Below, in pieces: positions 1 through 9,012 of a stretch of DNA of 64,000 nucleotides (position 1 is its first letter; each line of letters begins with the position of its first letter). Origin of the DNA: Terrabacter sp. Root181 (lineage in GTDB: Bacteria > Actinomycetota > Actinomycetes > Actinomycetales > Dermatophilaceae). The position numbers and the translations under genes are program-made. The notes under the pieces were generated by a model. It made no database searches, was not told the DNA's origin, and saw nothing but the letters and a program-made list of their open reading frames with translations. The stretch covers positions 1,257,813-1,321,812 of the forward strand of contig NZ_LMHU01000001.1 in NCBI RefSeq assembly GCF_001428505.1, given 5' to 3'.

Positions 1-468
1 GTCGCCCAGGGCATCGCCGAGCAGCTCTCGGCCCGCGTGGCGTTCCGCCGCGCCATGCGCAAGGGCATGCAGTCCGCCCAGCGCGCCGGCGCCAAGGGCA
101 TCCGCGTGCAGGTCTCCGGCCGCCTCAACGGCGCCGAGATGAGCCGCACCGAGTTCTACCGCGAGGGTCGCGTCCCGCTGCACACGCTGCGTGCGCAGAT
201 CGACTACGGCTTCTACGAGGCCCGTACGACCTTCGGTCGCATCGGCGTCAAGGTGTGGATCTACAAGGGCGACATGACGGCGAAGGAGCTCGCGGCCCAG
301 CAGGCCGCCGCCCCGCGCCCGTCGCGTGGTCCGCGTCGTGACGGCGGTGACCGTCCGAACCGCGCCCGTCGTGGTGACCGCAACGAGACCGCCGCTGCTC
401 CGGCAGTGAACGAGACCGCTGCTGCCGAGGCCCCCGCCGCGGCCAGCACCGAGAATGAGCAGGCCTGA
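1..468 (+). CDS. rpsC: 30S ribosomal protein S3, C-terminal part
   Basis: The window opens inside this gene; frame 1 reads [19 protein letters not shown] from base 1 with no start. S3 lies at the mRNA entry side of the 30S subunit. The visible 155 residues cover the second KH-linked part and the conserved C-terminal domain, including the [10 protein letters not shown] and [12 protein letters not shown] segments. After KVWIYKGD the protein ends in a low-complexity tail rich in Arg, Ala, Pro and Glu, usual in actinobacterial S3. The stop is two bases before rplP, as in the S10 operon. The 5' part is outside the window. Confidence 0.97.
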   Translation, partial: VAQGIAEQLSARVAFRRAMRKGMQSAQRAGAKGIRVQVSGRLNGAEMSRTEFYREGRVPLHTLRAQIDYGFYEARTTFGRIGVKVWIYKGDMTAKELAAQQAAAPRPSRGPRRDGGDRPNRARRGDRNETAAAPAVNETAAAEAPAAASTENEQA

Positions 469-470
469 CC

Positions 471-890
471 ATGTTGATTCCCCGTCGAGTCAAGCACCGC
501 AAGCAGCACCACCCGAACCGTCACGGTGCGGCCAAGGGTGGCACGACGATCGCGTTCGGTGACTACGGCATCCAGGCTCTCGAGCCGGCCTACGTCACCA
601 ACCGTCAGATCGAGTCCGCTCGTATCGCGATGACCCGCTACATGAAGCGTGGCGGCAAGGTGTGGATCAACATCTACCCCGACCGTCCGCTCACCAAGAA
701 GCCCGCCGAGACCCGCATGGGTTCCGGTAAGGGCTCGCCGGAGTGGTGGATCGCCAACGTCAAGCCGGGTCGCGTCATGTTCGAGATCTCGGGCGTGGCC
801 GAGCCGGTGGCGCGTGAGGCCATGCGTCTCGCGATGCACAAGCTCCCCATGAAGTGCCGCTTCGTTCAGCGTGAGGGTGGTGACATCTGA
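471..890 (+). CDS. rplP: 50S ribosomal protein L16
   Basis: The product is 139 aa, the normal L16 length. It starts [19 protein letters not shown] and has the [17 protein letters not shown] segment. L16 organises the A-site region of the 50S peptidyl-transferase centre. The ATG follows the rpsC stop by two bases. The TGA stop shares one base with the ATG of rpmC, so S3, L16 and L29 are translationally coupled in the S10 operon. Confidence 0.98.
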   Translation: MLIPRRVKHRKQHHPNRHGAAKGGTTIAFGDYGIQALEPAYVTNRQIESARIAMTRYMKRGGKVWINIYPDRPLTKKPAETRMGSGKGSPEWWIANVKPGRVMFEISGVAEPVAREAMRLAMHKLPMKCRFVQREGGDI

Positions 891-1276
891 TGGCAGTCGG
901 AACCAAGGACCTGGCTCCCGAGCAGCTGCGTGGTCTGGACGACACGAAGCTCGCGGACGAGCTGAAGAAGGCCAAGGAAGAACTGTTCAACCTGCGTTTC
1001 CAGTCGGCCACCGGCCAGCTGGACAACCACGGCCGTCTGCGCGCCGTCAAGAAGGACATCGCGCGCATCTACACCGAGATGCGTGAGCGCGAGCTCGGCA
1101 TCGGCTCGGCCCCCGCCGCCCCCAAGGCGCCGGAGAAGGCCGAGAAGGTCGAGAAGAAGGCTGCCAAGGCCGACAAGAAGGCCGACAAGGCCGAGAAGGC
1201 TGACAAGCCCGAGAAGGCTGACAAGGCCGAGAAGAAGGCCAAGAAGGCTGACAAGGCGCAGGAGGCTGACGCATGA
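890..1276 (+). CDS. rpmC: 50S ribosomal protein L29 with long charged tail
   Basis: Residues 1-72 are a normal L29 (helical hairpin near the peptide exit tunnel), containing [19 protein letters not shown]. Residues 73-128 form a repetitive Lys/Ala/Glu/Asp tail built of [16 protein letters not shown]-like units. Family members are usually about 65-80 aa, so the tail nearly doubles the protein. The ATG overlaps the rplP stop by one base and the stop overlaps the rpsQ ATG (ATGA). The tail is in frame and followed directly by a coupled gene, so it is unlikely to be a frameshift product. Confidence 0.95.
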   Translation: MAVGTKDLAPEQLRGLDDTKLADELKKAKEELFNLRFQSATGQLDNHGRLRAVKKDIARIYTEMRERELGIGSAPAAPKAPEKAEKVEKKAAKADKKADKAEKADKPEKADKAEKKAKKADKAQEADA

Positions 1277-1563
1277 GCGAGCAGGAGAAGGTCGTGAGCG
1301 ACCAGGCGAGTGAGCGCAACTACCGCAAGACCCGTCAGGGCTACGTGGTGAGCGACAAGATGGACAAGACCGTCGTCGTCGAGGTCGAGGACCGCGTCAA
1401 GCACGCGCTCTACAGCAAGGTCATCCGCCGCACCACCAAGGTCAAGGCGCACGACGAGCAGAACGAGGCCGGCGTGGGCGACCGCGTGCTCATCATGGAG
1501 ACGCGTCCGCTCTCCGCGACGAAGCACTGGCGCATTGTCGAGATCCTCGAGAAGGCCAAGTAA
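1273..1563 (+). CDS. rpsQ: 30S ribosomal protein S17
   Basis: The product is 96 aa with the S17 OB-fold core: [19 protein letters not shown], then the conserved KAHDE and [19 protein letters not shown] segments. S17 binds 16S rRNA early in 30S assembly. The start overlaps the rpmC stop by four bases. The first 17 residues are a variable N-terminal stretch. It closes the S10 cluster; a 75-base gap follows before rplN. Confidence 0.98.
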   Translation: MSEQEKVVSDQASERNYRKTRQGYVVSDKMDKTVVVEVEDRVKHALYSKVIRRTTKVKAHDEQNEAGVGDRVLIMETRPLSATKHWRIVEILEKAK

Positions 1564-1638
1564 GCCACCCCCCATTTCCGTTCGGCAAGGCTCATCCGGG
1601 CAACCGGTGAGAACCAGCACGACGACAGGAGTTAGACA

Positions 1639-2007
1639 GTGATTCAGCAGGAGTCGCGGCTGCGCGTCGCCGACAACACCGGTGCCAAGGAAATCCTGTG
1701 CATCCGTGTTCTCGGCGGCTCGGGCCGTCGCTACGCCGGCATCGGCGACACCATCGTCGCCACCGTCAAGGACGCGATCCCTGGCGGCAACGTGAAGAAG
1801 GGTGACGTCGTCAAGGCCGTCATCGTCCGCACCGTCAAGGAGCGTCGCCGCGCCGACGGTTCCTACATCAAGTTCGACGAGAACGCTGCGGTGATCCTCA
1901 AGGCCGACGGTGACCCCCGTGGTACCCGCATCTTCGGCCCGGTGGGCCGCGAGCTGCGCGAGAAGAAGTTCATGAAGATCATCTCTCTCGCGCCGGAGGT
2001 GCTGTGA
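1639..2007 (+). CDS. rplN: 50S ribosomal protein L14
   Basis: The product is 122 aa, the exact family length, starting [18 protein letters not shown] and ending [10 protein letters not shown]14 sits at the 50S face contacting 16S rRNA. The start is GTG, preceded by ACAGGAG eight bases upstream. It is the first gene of the spc operon. The 75 bp before it hold no clear -35/-10 pair that I can defend. Confidence 0.98.
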   Translation: MIQQESRLRVADNTGAKEILCIRVLGGSGRRYAGIGDTIVATVKDAIPGGNVKKGDVVKAVIVRTVKERRRADGSYIKFDENAAVILKADGDPRGTRIFGPVGRELREKKFMKIISLAPEVL

Positions 2008-2390
2008 ACATGGCGAAGACCACCATCACCAAGATGAAGATCAAGAAGGGTGACCTCGTCCAGGTCATCTCGGGCCGCAGCCAGAAGAACGGCGGCGACC
2101 GGGGCAAGCAGGGCAAGGTCATCGCGGTGTACCCCGAGACCCAGCGTGTGCTGGTCGAGGGCATCAACCGCGTCACCAAGCACGTCAAGGCCGGCGCGAC
2201 CGCCCGTGGCACGCGCACCGGTGGCCTGACGCACACCGAGGCCGCGATCCACGTGAGCAACGTCGCGATCGTCGACCCCGAGTCGAAGAAGCCGACCCGC
2301 ATCAAGACGCGTGTCGAGACCGTCGAGCGCAACGGCCGTCAGAAGGCTGCCCGCGTCCGTGTCGCGGTCAAGTCGGACAAGGACCTCTGA
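2004..2390 (+). CDS. rplX: 50S ribosomal protein L24
   Basis: L24 initiates 50S assembly; the KOW motif is visible as [17 protein letters not shown]. Two starts compete: GTG at 2004, overlapping the rplN stop as GTGA, and ATG at 2010, giving [15 protein letters not shown]. The overlap favours coupling at 2004; family similarity favours 2010. The difference is two residues (128 or 126 aa). The end is two bases before rplE. Confidence 0.97.
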   Translation: MNMAKTTITKMKIKKGDLVQVISGRSQKNGGDRGKQGKVIAVYPETQRVLVEGINRVTKHVKAGATARGTRTGGLTHTEAAIHVSNVAIVDPESKKPTRIKTRVETVERNGRQKAARVRVAVKSDKDL

Positions 2391-2392
2391 GA

Positions 2393-2953
2393 ATGACTGA
2401 CACCAGCACCAAGCCGCGCCTTCAGCAGCGCTACCAGGACGAGATCAAGAGCTCGATGCTCGAGCAGTTCGGCTACGCCAACGTCATGCAGGTTCCCGGC
2501 GTCGTCAAGGTCGTCGTCAACATGGGTGTCGGCGACGCGGCCAAGGACAGCAAGCTCATCGAGGGTGCCGTCCGTGACCTCACCGCCATCACGGGCCAGA
2601 AGCCGGTCGTGACCAAGGCCCGCAAGTCGATCGCCCAGTTCAAGCTGCGTGAGGGCATGCCGATCGGCGCCCACACCACGCTTCGCGGCGACCGCATGTG
2701 GGAGTTCCTCGACCGTCTCGTCACGATCGCCCTCCCGCGCATCCGTGACTTCCGTGGCCTCTCGCCGAAGCAGTTCGACGGCAACGGCAACTACACGTTC
2801 GGCCTGACCGAGCAGTCGATGTTCCACGAGATCGACCAGGACCGGATCGACCGTGTGCGAGGCATGGACATCACCGTGGTCACCACGGCGACCAACGATG
2901 ACGAGGGTCGCGCGCTGCTCAAGCAGCTCGGCTTCCCCTTCAAGGAGAACTGA
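2393..2953 (+). CDS. rplE: 50S ribosomal protein L5
   Basis: The product is 186 aa and binds 5S rRNA in the central protuberance. Conserved segments seen are [33 protein letters not shown] and the Gly/Asp-rich [15 protein letters not shown]. The TGA is followed one base later by the rpsN ATG. Spacing to its neighbours is one to two bases on both sides, so expression is as one transcript. Confidence 0.98.
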   Translation: MTDTSTKPRLQQRYQDEIKSSMLEQFGYANVMQVPGVVKVVVNMGVGDAAKDSKLIEGAVRDLTAITGQKPVVTKARKSIAQFKLREGMPIGAHTTLRGDRMWEFLDRLVTIALPRIRDFRGLSPKQFDGNGNYTFGLTEQSMFHEIDQDRIDRVRGMDITVVTTATNDDEGRALLKQLGFPFKEN

Positions 2954-2954
2954 C

Positions 2955-3140
2955 ATGGCCAAGACCGCGCTCGTTAACAAGGCGAACCGGAAGCCGAAGT
3001 TCAAGGTCCGCGCGTACACCCGCTGCCAGAAGTGCGGTCGCCCGCACTCGGTGTACCGCAAGTTCGGCCTCTGCCGCATCTGCCTTCGCGAGATGGCTCA
3101 CGCGGGCGAGCTGCCGGGCGTGACCAAGAGCTCCTGGTAA
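2955..3140 (+). CDS. rpsN: 30S ribosomal protein S14, zinc-binding (type Z)
   Basis: The product is 61 aa, the short S14 form. Two CxxC pairs (C24/C27 and C40/C43, in RCQKCGR and LCRICLR) form the zinc site, so this is the zinc-dependent type rather than the longer cysteine-free type found in some genomes under zinc shortage. It ends KSSW. It is the normal operon copy, between L5 and S8; a paralog for low zinc is not in the window. Confidence 0.97.
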   Translation: MAKTALVNKANRKPKFKVRAYTRCQKCGRPHSVYRKFGLCRICLREMAHAGELPGVTKSSW

Positions 3141-3273
3141 TCGGCTCCCCGAGCCCAGAGCAACCCCAAGACCAACACACCTCTGACACCGTAGGTCGGC
3201 CACACGACGGCCCAGCCGTCGCCGGGCAGATAGCCCCGGTCGAAACCCCGGTGAGGAAGGGCGGAGAGCCCAC

Positions 3274-3672
3274 ATGACCATGACTGACCCGATTGCGGAC
3301 ATGCTGACCCGCGTCCGGAACGCCAACTCGGCGCACCACGACGTCGTCTCCATGCCGTACTCGAAGCTGAAGAAGAACATCGCCGAGATCCTCCAGAGCG
3401 AGGGTTACATCGCCTCGTGGAAGATCGAGGAGGCCGAGGTCGGCCAGACGCTGACCATCGACCTCAAGTACGGCCCGAACCGCGAGCGCTCCATCGCCGG
3501 CGTGCGTCGCGTGAGCAAGCCCGGTCTGCGCGTCTACGCCAAGTCGACGAACCTGCCCAAGGTTCTCGGTGGCCTCGGCGTCGCGATCCTGTCGACGTCG
3601 AACGGTCTGCTGACCGACCGCCAGGCACACGAGAAGGGCGTGGGTGGGGAAGTCCTCGCCTACGTCTGGTAA
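3274..3672 (+). CDS. rpsH: 30S ribosomal protein S8
   Basis: The product is 132 aa. It starts [19 protein letters not shown] and ends [20 protein letters not shown], the hallmark S8 C-terminus. S8 binds helix 21 of 16S rRNA and in E. coli represses the spc operon through an mRNA mimic. A GGAAGGGCGGAG ribosome-binding site precedes the ATG. The 133-bp gap before it is the longest inside the early spc operon and shows no ORF. Confidence 0.98.
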   Translation: MTMTDPIADMLTRVRNANSAHHDVVSMPYSKLKKNIAEILQSEGYIASWKIEEAEVGQTLTIDLKYGPNRERSIAGVRRVSKPGLRVYAKSTNLPKVLGGLGVAILSTSNGLLTDRQAHEKGVGGEVLAYVW

Positions 3673-3684
3673 GGAGTCACTGAC

Positions 3685-4221
3685 ATGTCGCGAATCGGAC
3701 GACTTCCGGTCTCCATCCCCTCGGGTGTGGACGTCAAGGTCGAGGGCCAGGACGTCATCGTCAAGGGCCCCAAGGGTGAGCTCTCCCTGACTGTCGTCCA
3801 GCCGATCACGGTCGAGCTGGGCGAGGGCAACCTTGAGGTCAAGCGCCCCAACGACGAGCGCGACTCGCGCTCGCGCCACGGCCTGACCCGGTCGCTCATC
3901 AACAACATGGTCCTCGGTGTCACCGAGGGCTACGAGAAGAAGATGGAGATCCACGGCACGGGTTACCGTGTCGCCGCGAAGGGCTCGGACCTCGAGTTCT
4001 CGCTCGGATACTCGCACCCGATCCTCATCCAGGCTCCCGCCGGCATCAGCTTCGCCGTCGAGAACCCGACCCGCTTCTCGGTGCAGGGCATCGACAAGCA
4101 GCTCGTCGGTGAGGTTTCGGCGAACATCCGCAAGCTGCGCAAGCCCGACCCGTACAAGGGCAAGGGCGTTCGCTACGCGGGCGAGCAGATCCGTCGCAAG
4201 GTTGGAAAGGCCGGTAAGTAA
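3685..4221 (+). CDS. rplF: 50S ribosomal protein L6
   Basis: The product is 178 aa, a duplicated alpha/beta fold at the base of the L7/L12 stalk. It starts [17 protein letters not shown] and contains the C-terminal [20 protein letters not shown] signature. It follows rpsH by 12 bases with a GGAG site and is three bases before rplR. Confidence 0.98.
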   Translation: MSRIGRLPVSIPSGVDVKVEGQDVIVKGPKGELSLTVVQPITVELGEGNLEVKRPNDERDSRSRHGLTRSLINNMVLGVTEGYEKKMEIHGTGYRVAAKGSDLEFSLGYSHPILIQAPAGISFAVENPTRFSVQGIDKQLVGEVSANIRKLRKPDPYKGKGVRYAGEQIRRKVGKAGK

Positions 4222-4224
4222 GCC

Positions 4225-4599
4225 ATGGCAATGATCATCAAGCGCGGTAAGTCCAAGGCTGCCGCCCGCATCCGTCGCCAGGTGCGCGGTCGCAAGAAGA
4301 TCGCCGGCACCGCGGCCCGTCCCCGCCTCGTCGTGTCGCGCTCCAGCCGTCACCTCTTCGTCCAGGTCGTCGACGACACCGTCGGCAAGACCGTGGCGTC
4401 GGCCTCGACGATGGAGGCCGACCTGCGCTCCTTCGACGGTGACAAGACCGCCAAGGCCAAGAAGGTCGGCGAGCTCGTCGCCGCCCGTGCCAAGGACGCC
4501 GGTATCGAGGCCGTCGTGTTCGACCGTGGTGGCAACAAGTACCACGGCCGTGTCGCGGCGATCGCCGAGGGCGCCCGCGAAGGCGGTCTGTCCCTGTGA
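4225..4599 (+). CDS. rplR: 50S ribosomal protein L18
   Basis: The product is 124 aa, a 5S rRNA-binding protein. Visible signatures are [20 protein letters not shown] and [22 protein letters not shown]. There are two possible ATG codons (4225 and 4231); the first gives MAMIIKRG. It is followed by 40 bases and then rpsE. Confidence 0.97.
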   Translation: MAMIIKRGKSKAAARIRRQVRGRKKIAGTAARPRLVVSRSSRHLFVQVVDDTVGKTVASASTMEADLRSFDGDKTAKAKKVGELVAARAKDAGIEAVVFDRGGNKYHGRVAAIAEGAREGGLSL

Positions 4600-4639
4600 G
4601 CAACTTCGTGAACGCAATTGTTGAGATGAGGAACATCTG

Positions 4640-5296
4640 ATGCCCGGACAGCAGCGTCGAGGCACCGGCCCCGCCGGTGGCGGCGAGCGCACCGAGCGCG
4701 GAGACCGCCGTGACAACCGCGGCGGCCGCGACAACCGCGACAGCCGTGACGACAAGAACCAGTACGTCGAGCGCGTCGTGACCATCAACCGTGTCGCCAA
4801 GGTCGTCAAGGGTGGTCGTCGCTTCAGCTTCACCGCCCTCGTCGTCGTCGGCGACGGTGACGGCACCGTGGGTGTCGGCTACGGCAAGGCCAAGGAAGTT
4901 CCTGCGGCCATCGCCAAGGGTGTCGAGGAGGCCAAGAAGAACTTCTTCAAGGTCCCGCGCATCCAGGGCACCATCCCGCACCCCGTCCAGGGTGAGGCGG
5001 CCGCTGGTGTCGTCATGCTCCGCCCCGCCGCCCCCGGTACCGGTGTCATCGCCGGTGGCCCGGTGCGTGCGGTGCTCGAGTGCGCCGGCATCCACGACGT
5101 CCTCAGCAAGTCGCTGGGTTCCGACAACGCCATCAACATCGTGCACGCCACGGCCCAGGCCCTGCGCGAGCTCGAGCGCCCCGAGTCGGTCGCTGCCCGT
5201 CGTGGCAAGACCCTCGAGGAGGTCGCCCCGGCGGCCATGCTCAAGGCCCGCGCCGCTGGTATGGCCGAGGCCCAGGCTGCGAAGGCTGGTGCATGA
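4640..5296 (+). CDS. rpsE: 30S ribosomal protein S5
   Basis: The product is 218 aa. Residues 1-41 are an Arg/Gly/Asp-rich low-complexity extension common in actinobacteria. The double-stranded-RNA-binding-like core begins at [18 protein letters not shown], and the C-terminal half has [20 protein letters not shown]5 acts in decoding fidelity and mRNA helicase activity. The stop overlaps the first rpmD ATG (ATGA). Confidence 0.97.
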   Translation: MPGQQRRGTGPAGGGERTERGDRRDNRGGRDNRDSRDDKNQYVERVVTINRVAKVVKGGRRFSFTALVVVGDGDGTVGVGYGKAKEVPAAIAKGVEEAKKNFFKVPRIQGTIPHPVQGEAAAGVVMLRPAAPGTGVIAGGPVRAVLECAGIHDVLSKSLGSDNAINIVHATAQALRELERPESVAARRGKTLEEVAPAAMLKARAAGMAEAQAAKAGA

Positions 5297-5478
5297 TGGC
5301 TCGTCTCAAGGTGACCCAGACCCGTTCCGAGATCGGTGGCAAGCAGAACCAGCGTGACACGCTGCGCAGCCTCGGTCTGAAGCGCATTGGCGACGTCGTC
5401 GTCAAGGAGGACCGTCCCGAGATCCGCGGGATGGTCAAGACGGTCACGCACCTCGTGTCCGTCGAGGAGGTTGACTGA
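5293..5478 (+). CDS. rpmD: 50S ribosomal protein L30
   Basis: This is a small 61-aa protein: [15 protein letters not shown], then [17 protein letters not shown] and [11 protein letters not shown]. Two in-frame ATGs are adjacent (5293 and 5296). The first overlaps the rpsE stop as ATGA; the second gives the usual MARLK start. It ends two bases before rplO, the usual order rpsE-rpmD-rplO. Confidence 0.96.
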   Translation: MMARLKVTQTRSEIGGKQNQRDTLRSLGLKRIGDVVVKEDRPEIRGMVKTVTHLVSVEEVD

Positions 5479-5480
5479 CC

Positions 5481-5957
5481 ATGGCCGACAACGCCAAGAA
5501 GTCGGGCGAGTCCGCCCTCAAGGTCCACCACCTGCGTCCGGCCCCCGGAGCCAAGACCGCCAAGACCCGCGTCGGTCGTGGTGAGGGCTCCAAGGGCAAG
5601 ACCGCCGGTCGTGGCACCAAGGGCACGAAGGCCCGTTACCAGGTCCCGGAGCGTTTCGAGGGCGGCTCGATGCCGATGCACATGCGCCTTCCCAAGCTCC
5701 GTGGCTTCAAGAACCCGTTCCGCACGGAGTACCAGGTCGTGAACCTGGACCGTCTGCAGCTGCTCTTCCCGGAGGGTGGTCAGGTGTCCGTCGCCGACCT
5801 CGTCGCCAAGGGTGCCGTCCGTGACGGCTTCCCGGTGAAGGTGCTCGGTACGGGCGAGATCTCCGTCAAGGTCGAGGTCGAGGCGCACAAGTTCTCGGCG
5901 TCCGCCAAGGAGAAGATCGAGGCCGCCGGCGGCACGGTCACGGCTCTCGCCGGCTGA
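5481..5957 (+). CDS. rplO: 50S ribosomal protein L15
   Basis: The product is 158 aa and late-assembling on the 50S. It has the Gly-rich N-terminal [19 protein letters not shown] region, [19 protein letters not shown], and the C-terminal globular domain ending [15 protein letters not shown]. It follows rpmD by two bases. It is the last ribosomal gene before a structured 180-bp gap and secY. Confidence 0.98.
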   Translation: MADNAKKSGESALKVHHLRPAPGAKTAKTRVGRGEGSKGKTAGRGTKGTKARYQVPERFEGGSMPMHMRLPKLRGFKNPFRTEYQVVNLDRLQLLFPEGGQVSVADLVAKGAVRDGFPVKVLGTGEISVKVEVEAHKFSASAKEKIEAAGGTVTALAG

Positions 5958-5999
5958 GTGATCAGGCGCGAGTGACCACCACACACCTCGTGTGAGCAG

Positions 6000-6063
6000 C
6001 GCCCCGGGCGCCCGACCCGCGAGCCGACGTGACGTCGGCCACCGCGGAGGGGAGCCCGGGGCG
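6000..6063 (+). promoter_or_regulatory. structured leader between rplO and secY
   Basis: Outer arms CGCCCCGGGC (6000-6009) and GCCCGGGGCG (6054-6063) pair perfectly over 10 bp. They enclose a second hairpin, GCCGACG (6023-6029) with CGTCGGC (6033-6039). No T-run follows, so this is either a weak terminator/attenuator or an RNA leader controlling secY-adk-map. The gap from rplO to the secY start is 181 bp, much larger than elsewhere in the operon. Confidence 0.5.
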
Positions 6064-6138
6064 TTGCGCCTTTGCGTTACCCTTCCACGGATTGCATGAC
6101 TTATGCCGCGCCACCGCGCGGCCCCCCAGGAGGACCCT

Positions 6139-7461
6139 GTGCTTGCCGCCTTCGCACGCGCGTTCCGTACCCCGGACCTGCGCAAGAAGCTGCTCTTCAC
6201 TCTCGGCATCATCGTGCTGTTCCGGCTCGGATCGCACGTCCCGACGCCGGGCATCAGCTACAGCTTGGTGCAGGACTGCCTGCAGGCCAGCAAGGGCCAG
6301 AGCGGCGACCAGAGCGGGTTCCTCAACCTGGCCAACCTCTTCAGCGGCGGCGCGCTGCTGCAGCTGTCGGTGTTCGCGCTCGGGATCATGCCCTACATCA
6401 CGGCGAGCATCATCATCCAGCTGCTCACGGTGGTCATCCCGCGCTTCGAGGCGCTCAAGGAGGAGGGCCAGTCGGGCCAGAGCAAGCTGACGCAGTACAC
6501 CCGCTACCTGACGATCGGTCTCGCGATCCTCCAGTCGGCGACGCTCGTCACCTTCGCGCGCAACCCCTCCAGCCTCTTCGGCGGCTCGTGCGACTCGATC
6601 ATGACCGACCAGTCGATGGTCACCATCCTCATCATGGTCCTGACCATGACGGCCGGCACCGGCCTGATCATGTGGTTCGGCGAGCTCATCACCGACAAGG
6701 GCGTCGGCAACGGCATGTCCCTCATGATCTTCACCTCGATCGCCGCCGGCTTCCCGGCCTCGCTCTGGGCCATCAAGGAGAACAAGGGCTGGGGCACCTT
6801 CCTCGGCATCCTGATCCTCGGTGTCTTCGTCATCGCCGCGGTCGTCTTCGTCGAGCAGTCCCAGCGACGTATCCCGGTGCAGTACGCCAAGCGCATGGTC
6901 GGCCGCCGCATGTACGGCGGCACGTCCACGTACATCCCGCTCAAGGTCAACATGGCCGGCGTCATCCCCGTCATCTTCGCCAGCTCCCTGCTCGCCCTGC
7001 CGGGCCTCGTCGCGCAGTTCAACACGCACGCCGACGGCAACAACCCGGCCTGGGTCTCGTGGGTCCAGGAGAACCTCGTCAAGGGCGACCACCCCTTCTA
7101 CATGGCGATCTACGTCGCCCTCATCCTCTTCTTCACGTTCTTCTACGTGTCCATCACGTTCAACCCGACCGAGGTCGCGGACAACATGAAGAAGTACGGC
7201 GGCTTCATCCCGGGTATCCGGGCCGGGCGACCCACGGCCGAGTACCTCAACTACGTCCTGACCCGAATCACCGTGCCGGGTGCCATCTACCTCGCCATCG
7301 TCTCGCTGATCCCGCTCGTGGCCCTCGTCCTCGTCGGCGCCAACCAGAACTTCCCGTTCGGTGGCACCTCGATCCTCATCGTCGTCGGTGTGGGCCTCGA
7401 GACGGTGAAGCAGATCGAGGCGCAGCTGCAGCAGCGTCACTACGAAGGGTTCCTCCGTTAA
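6139..7461 (+). CDS. secY: preprotein translocase subunit SecY
   Basis: SecY is the channel of the Sec translocon in the cytoplasmic membrane. I choose GTG at 6139 because AGGAGG (6128-6133) lies five bases upstream and the resulting start, (M)LAAFARAFRTPDLRKK, matches actinobacterial SecY. The upstream ATG at 6103 would add 12 unconserved residues and bury the ribosome-binding site. The product is 440 aa with about ten membrane segments, the plug-region GIMPYITASIIIQLL and cytosolic-loop FYVSITFNP sequences. The stop shares a base with the adk ATG. Confidence 0.96.
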   Translation: MLAAFARAFRTPDLRKKLLFTLGIIVLFRLGSHVPTPGISYSLVQDCLQASKGQSGDQSGFLNLANLFSGGALLQLSVFALGIMPYITASIIIQLLTVVIPRFEALKEEGQSGQSKLTQYTRYLTIGLAILQSATLVTFARNPSSLFGGSCDSIMTDQSMVTILIMVLTMTAGTGLIMWFGELITDKGVGNGMSLMIFTSIAAGFPASLWAIKENKGWGTFLGILILGVFVIAAVVFVEQSQRRIPVQYAKRMVGRRMYGGTSTYIPLKVNMAGVIPVIFASSLLALPGLVAQFNTHADGNNPAWVSWVQENLVKGDHPFYMAIYVALILFFTFFYVSITFNPTEVADNMKKYGGFIPGIRAGRPTAEYLNYVLTRITVPGAIYLAIVSLIPLVALVLVGANQNFPFGGTSILIVVGVGLETVKQIEAQLQQRHYEGFLR

Positions 7462-8030
7462 TGCGACTGATCATCCTCGGCCCGCCGGGCGCCGGTAAGG
7501 GCACGCAGGCCGCTCGGATCGCCGAGCGCCTCGGCATCCCGGCCATCTCGACCGGCGACATCTTCCGCGCCAACATCAAGGACCAGACCCCGCTCGGCGT
7601 CAAGGTCCACGAGATCATCACGTCCGGCGGCTACGTCTCCGACGACATCACCAACGAGATCGTCGAGGACCGGCTCGGCTGGGACGACGCCGCCCACGGC
7701 TTCCTCCTCGACGGCTACCCGCGCACCGCGGGCCAGGTCGACGCCCTCGACGCGATGCTGTCGCGTCACGGGCACGCACTCGACGCGGTCCTCGAGCTCG
7801 AGGTCGACGAGGACGCCATCGTCGAGCGGCTGCTCAACCGCGCCGAGACCGAGGGTCGTGCCGACGACACCGAGGACGTCATCCGCGAGCGCCAGGCGAT
7901 CTACCGCAAGGAGACCGCACCGCTCGCGCAGCACTACGAGCTCGTCGGCCTCCTCGTCAAGGTCGACGGCATGGGCGCCGTCGACGAGGTCACCGACCGT
8001 GTCATCGCGGCCCTGCCGCAGGACGCCTGA
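7461..8030 (+). CDS. adk: adenylate kinase
   Basis: The enzyme catalyses ATP + AMP to 2 ADP. It is 189 aa, the short form without the extended LID/zinc domain, usual in actinobacteria. The P-loop GPPGAGKGT is at residues 7-15. STGDIFRANI (AMP binding) and FLLDGYPRT are present. The ATG overlaps the secY TAA by one base, so it is translationally coupled. The order secY-adk-map is conserved. Confidence 0.97.
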   Translation: MRLIILGPPGAGKGTQAARIAERLGIPAISTGDIFRANIKDQTPLGVKVHEIITSGGYVSDDITNEIVEDRLGWDDAAHGFLLDGYPRTAGQVDALDAMLSRHGHALDAVLELEVDEDAIVERLLNRAETEGRADDTEDVIRERQAIYRKETAPLAQHYELVGLLVKVDGMGAVDEVTDRVIAALPQDA

Positions 8031-8093
8031 GCACGACGGCGCCACGGCACCGTCACGCCTCAGTCACGCCTCAGCCACCGAGAAGGACCACCG

Positions 8094-8948
8094 ATGTTCG
8101 GACGCCGGAACCGGCTCCAGGGCCGCACCGACGAGCAGCTCCTCCTCATGCGTGAGGCGGGGCTGCTCGTCGGGCGCACCCTCGAACTGCTCGCCGGCGA
8201 GCTGCGAGCCGGTCTGACGACGCTCGAGCTGGACCGCCTCGCGGAGGACTTCATCCGCAGCAACGGTGGCATCCCCAACTTCCAGCTCGTCCCGGGCTAC
8301 AGCCACACCCTGTGCACGAGCGTCAACGACGAGGTCGTCCACGGCATCCCGGGCCCGCGGGTCCTCGAGGCCGGCGACATCGTCTCGATCGACTGCGGCG
8401 CCGAGGTCAAGGGCTGGAACGGCGACGCGGCCTTCACCGCCGTCGTCGGCGGTCGCGAGGCGGGTCGCCCCGAGGACCTCGCCCTCATCGACGCCACCGA
8501 GGCCGGCCTCTACGCCGGCATCGCGGCCATGCAGGTCGGCGGTCGCCTCTACGCCGTCGGTGACGCGGTCGAGGCCAGCATCGAGGCCGCCGCCGAGCGC
8601 GACGGTCGGACCTACGGCGTCATCGACGAGTACGTGGGTCACGGCATCGGCACGCAGATGCACATGGACCCGCAGATCCCCAACTACGCGGTGCGCGAGA
8701 CGGGCCCCAAGCTCGTCGACGGGTTCACCGGCGCCATCGAGCCGATGATCACCCTCGGTGGCACCGACACCAAGGTGCTCGCCGACGACTGGACCGTGGT
8801 GACCCTCGACGGCACCCGAGCCGCTCACTGGGAGCACTCGGTCGCCGTCCGCGAGCACGGACTCTGGGTCCTCACGGCCGTCGACGGAGGCCGGGCTGCC
8901 CTCGAGGCTGCCGGGGCGGCATACGCCCCCCTCGACGCGACCGTCTGA
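8094..8948 (+). CDS. map: methionine aminopeptidase type I
   Basis: The enzyme removes the initiator Met co-translationally. At 284 aa, the metal ligands are recognisable: Asp in DIVSIDCGAE and the following NGDAAFT, His in GHGIGTQMH, Glu in GAIEPMI, and Glu in WEHSVAV. The substrate-pocket His is in NDEVVHGIPG. The ATG at 8094 follows AGAAGGACC. The upstream spacer contains a tandem GTCACGCCTCA duplication. It is the last gene of the spc operon here. Confidence 0.96.
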   Translation: MFGRRNRLQGRTDEQLLLMREAGLLVGRTLELLAGELRAGLTTLELDRLAEDFIRSNGGIPNFQLVPGYSHTLCTSVNDEVVHGIPGPRVLEAGDIVSIDCGAEVKGWNGDAAFTAVVGGREAGRPEDLALIDATEAGLYAGIAAMQVGGRLYAVGDAVEASIEAAAERDGRTYGVIDEYVGHGIGTQMHMDPQIPNYAVRETGPKLVDGFTGAIEPMITLGGTDTKVLADDWTVVTLDGTRAAHWEHSVAVREHGLWVLTAVDGGRAALEAAGAAYAPLDATV

Positions 8949-9012
8949 GCCCGCGCGACTCGGGCCCTCTCGCTGCCCCACGCGGGGCGCCCGGACGCGT
9001 AACCTCGCGCTC

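Noticed and set aside
1107-1273. L29 tail as a possible frameshift artefact
   Set aside because: The tail stays in frame, has regular repeats and ends in an ATGA overlap with rpsQ.
3001-4866. 621-codon minus-strand frame across rpsH to rpsE
   Set aside because: It is the reverse-frame shadow of well-defined ribosomal protein genes.
6103-6138. ATG 6103 as the secY start
   Set aside because: AGGAGG would lie inside the gene, and the family N-terminus begins at GTG 6139.
6072-8030. 652-codon plus-strand frame fusing secY frame-shift sequence with adk
   Set aside because: Only the last 189 codons are Adk; the upstream part is an out-of-frame reading of secY.
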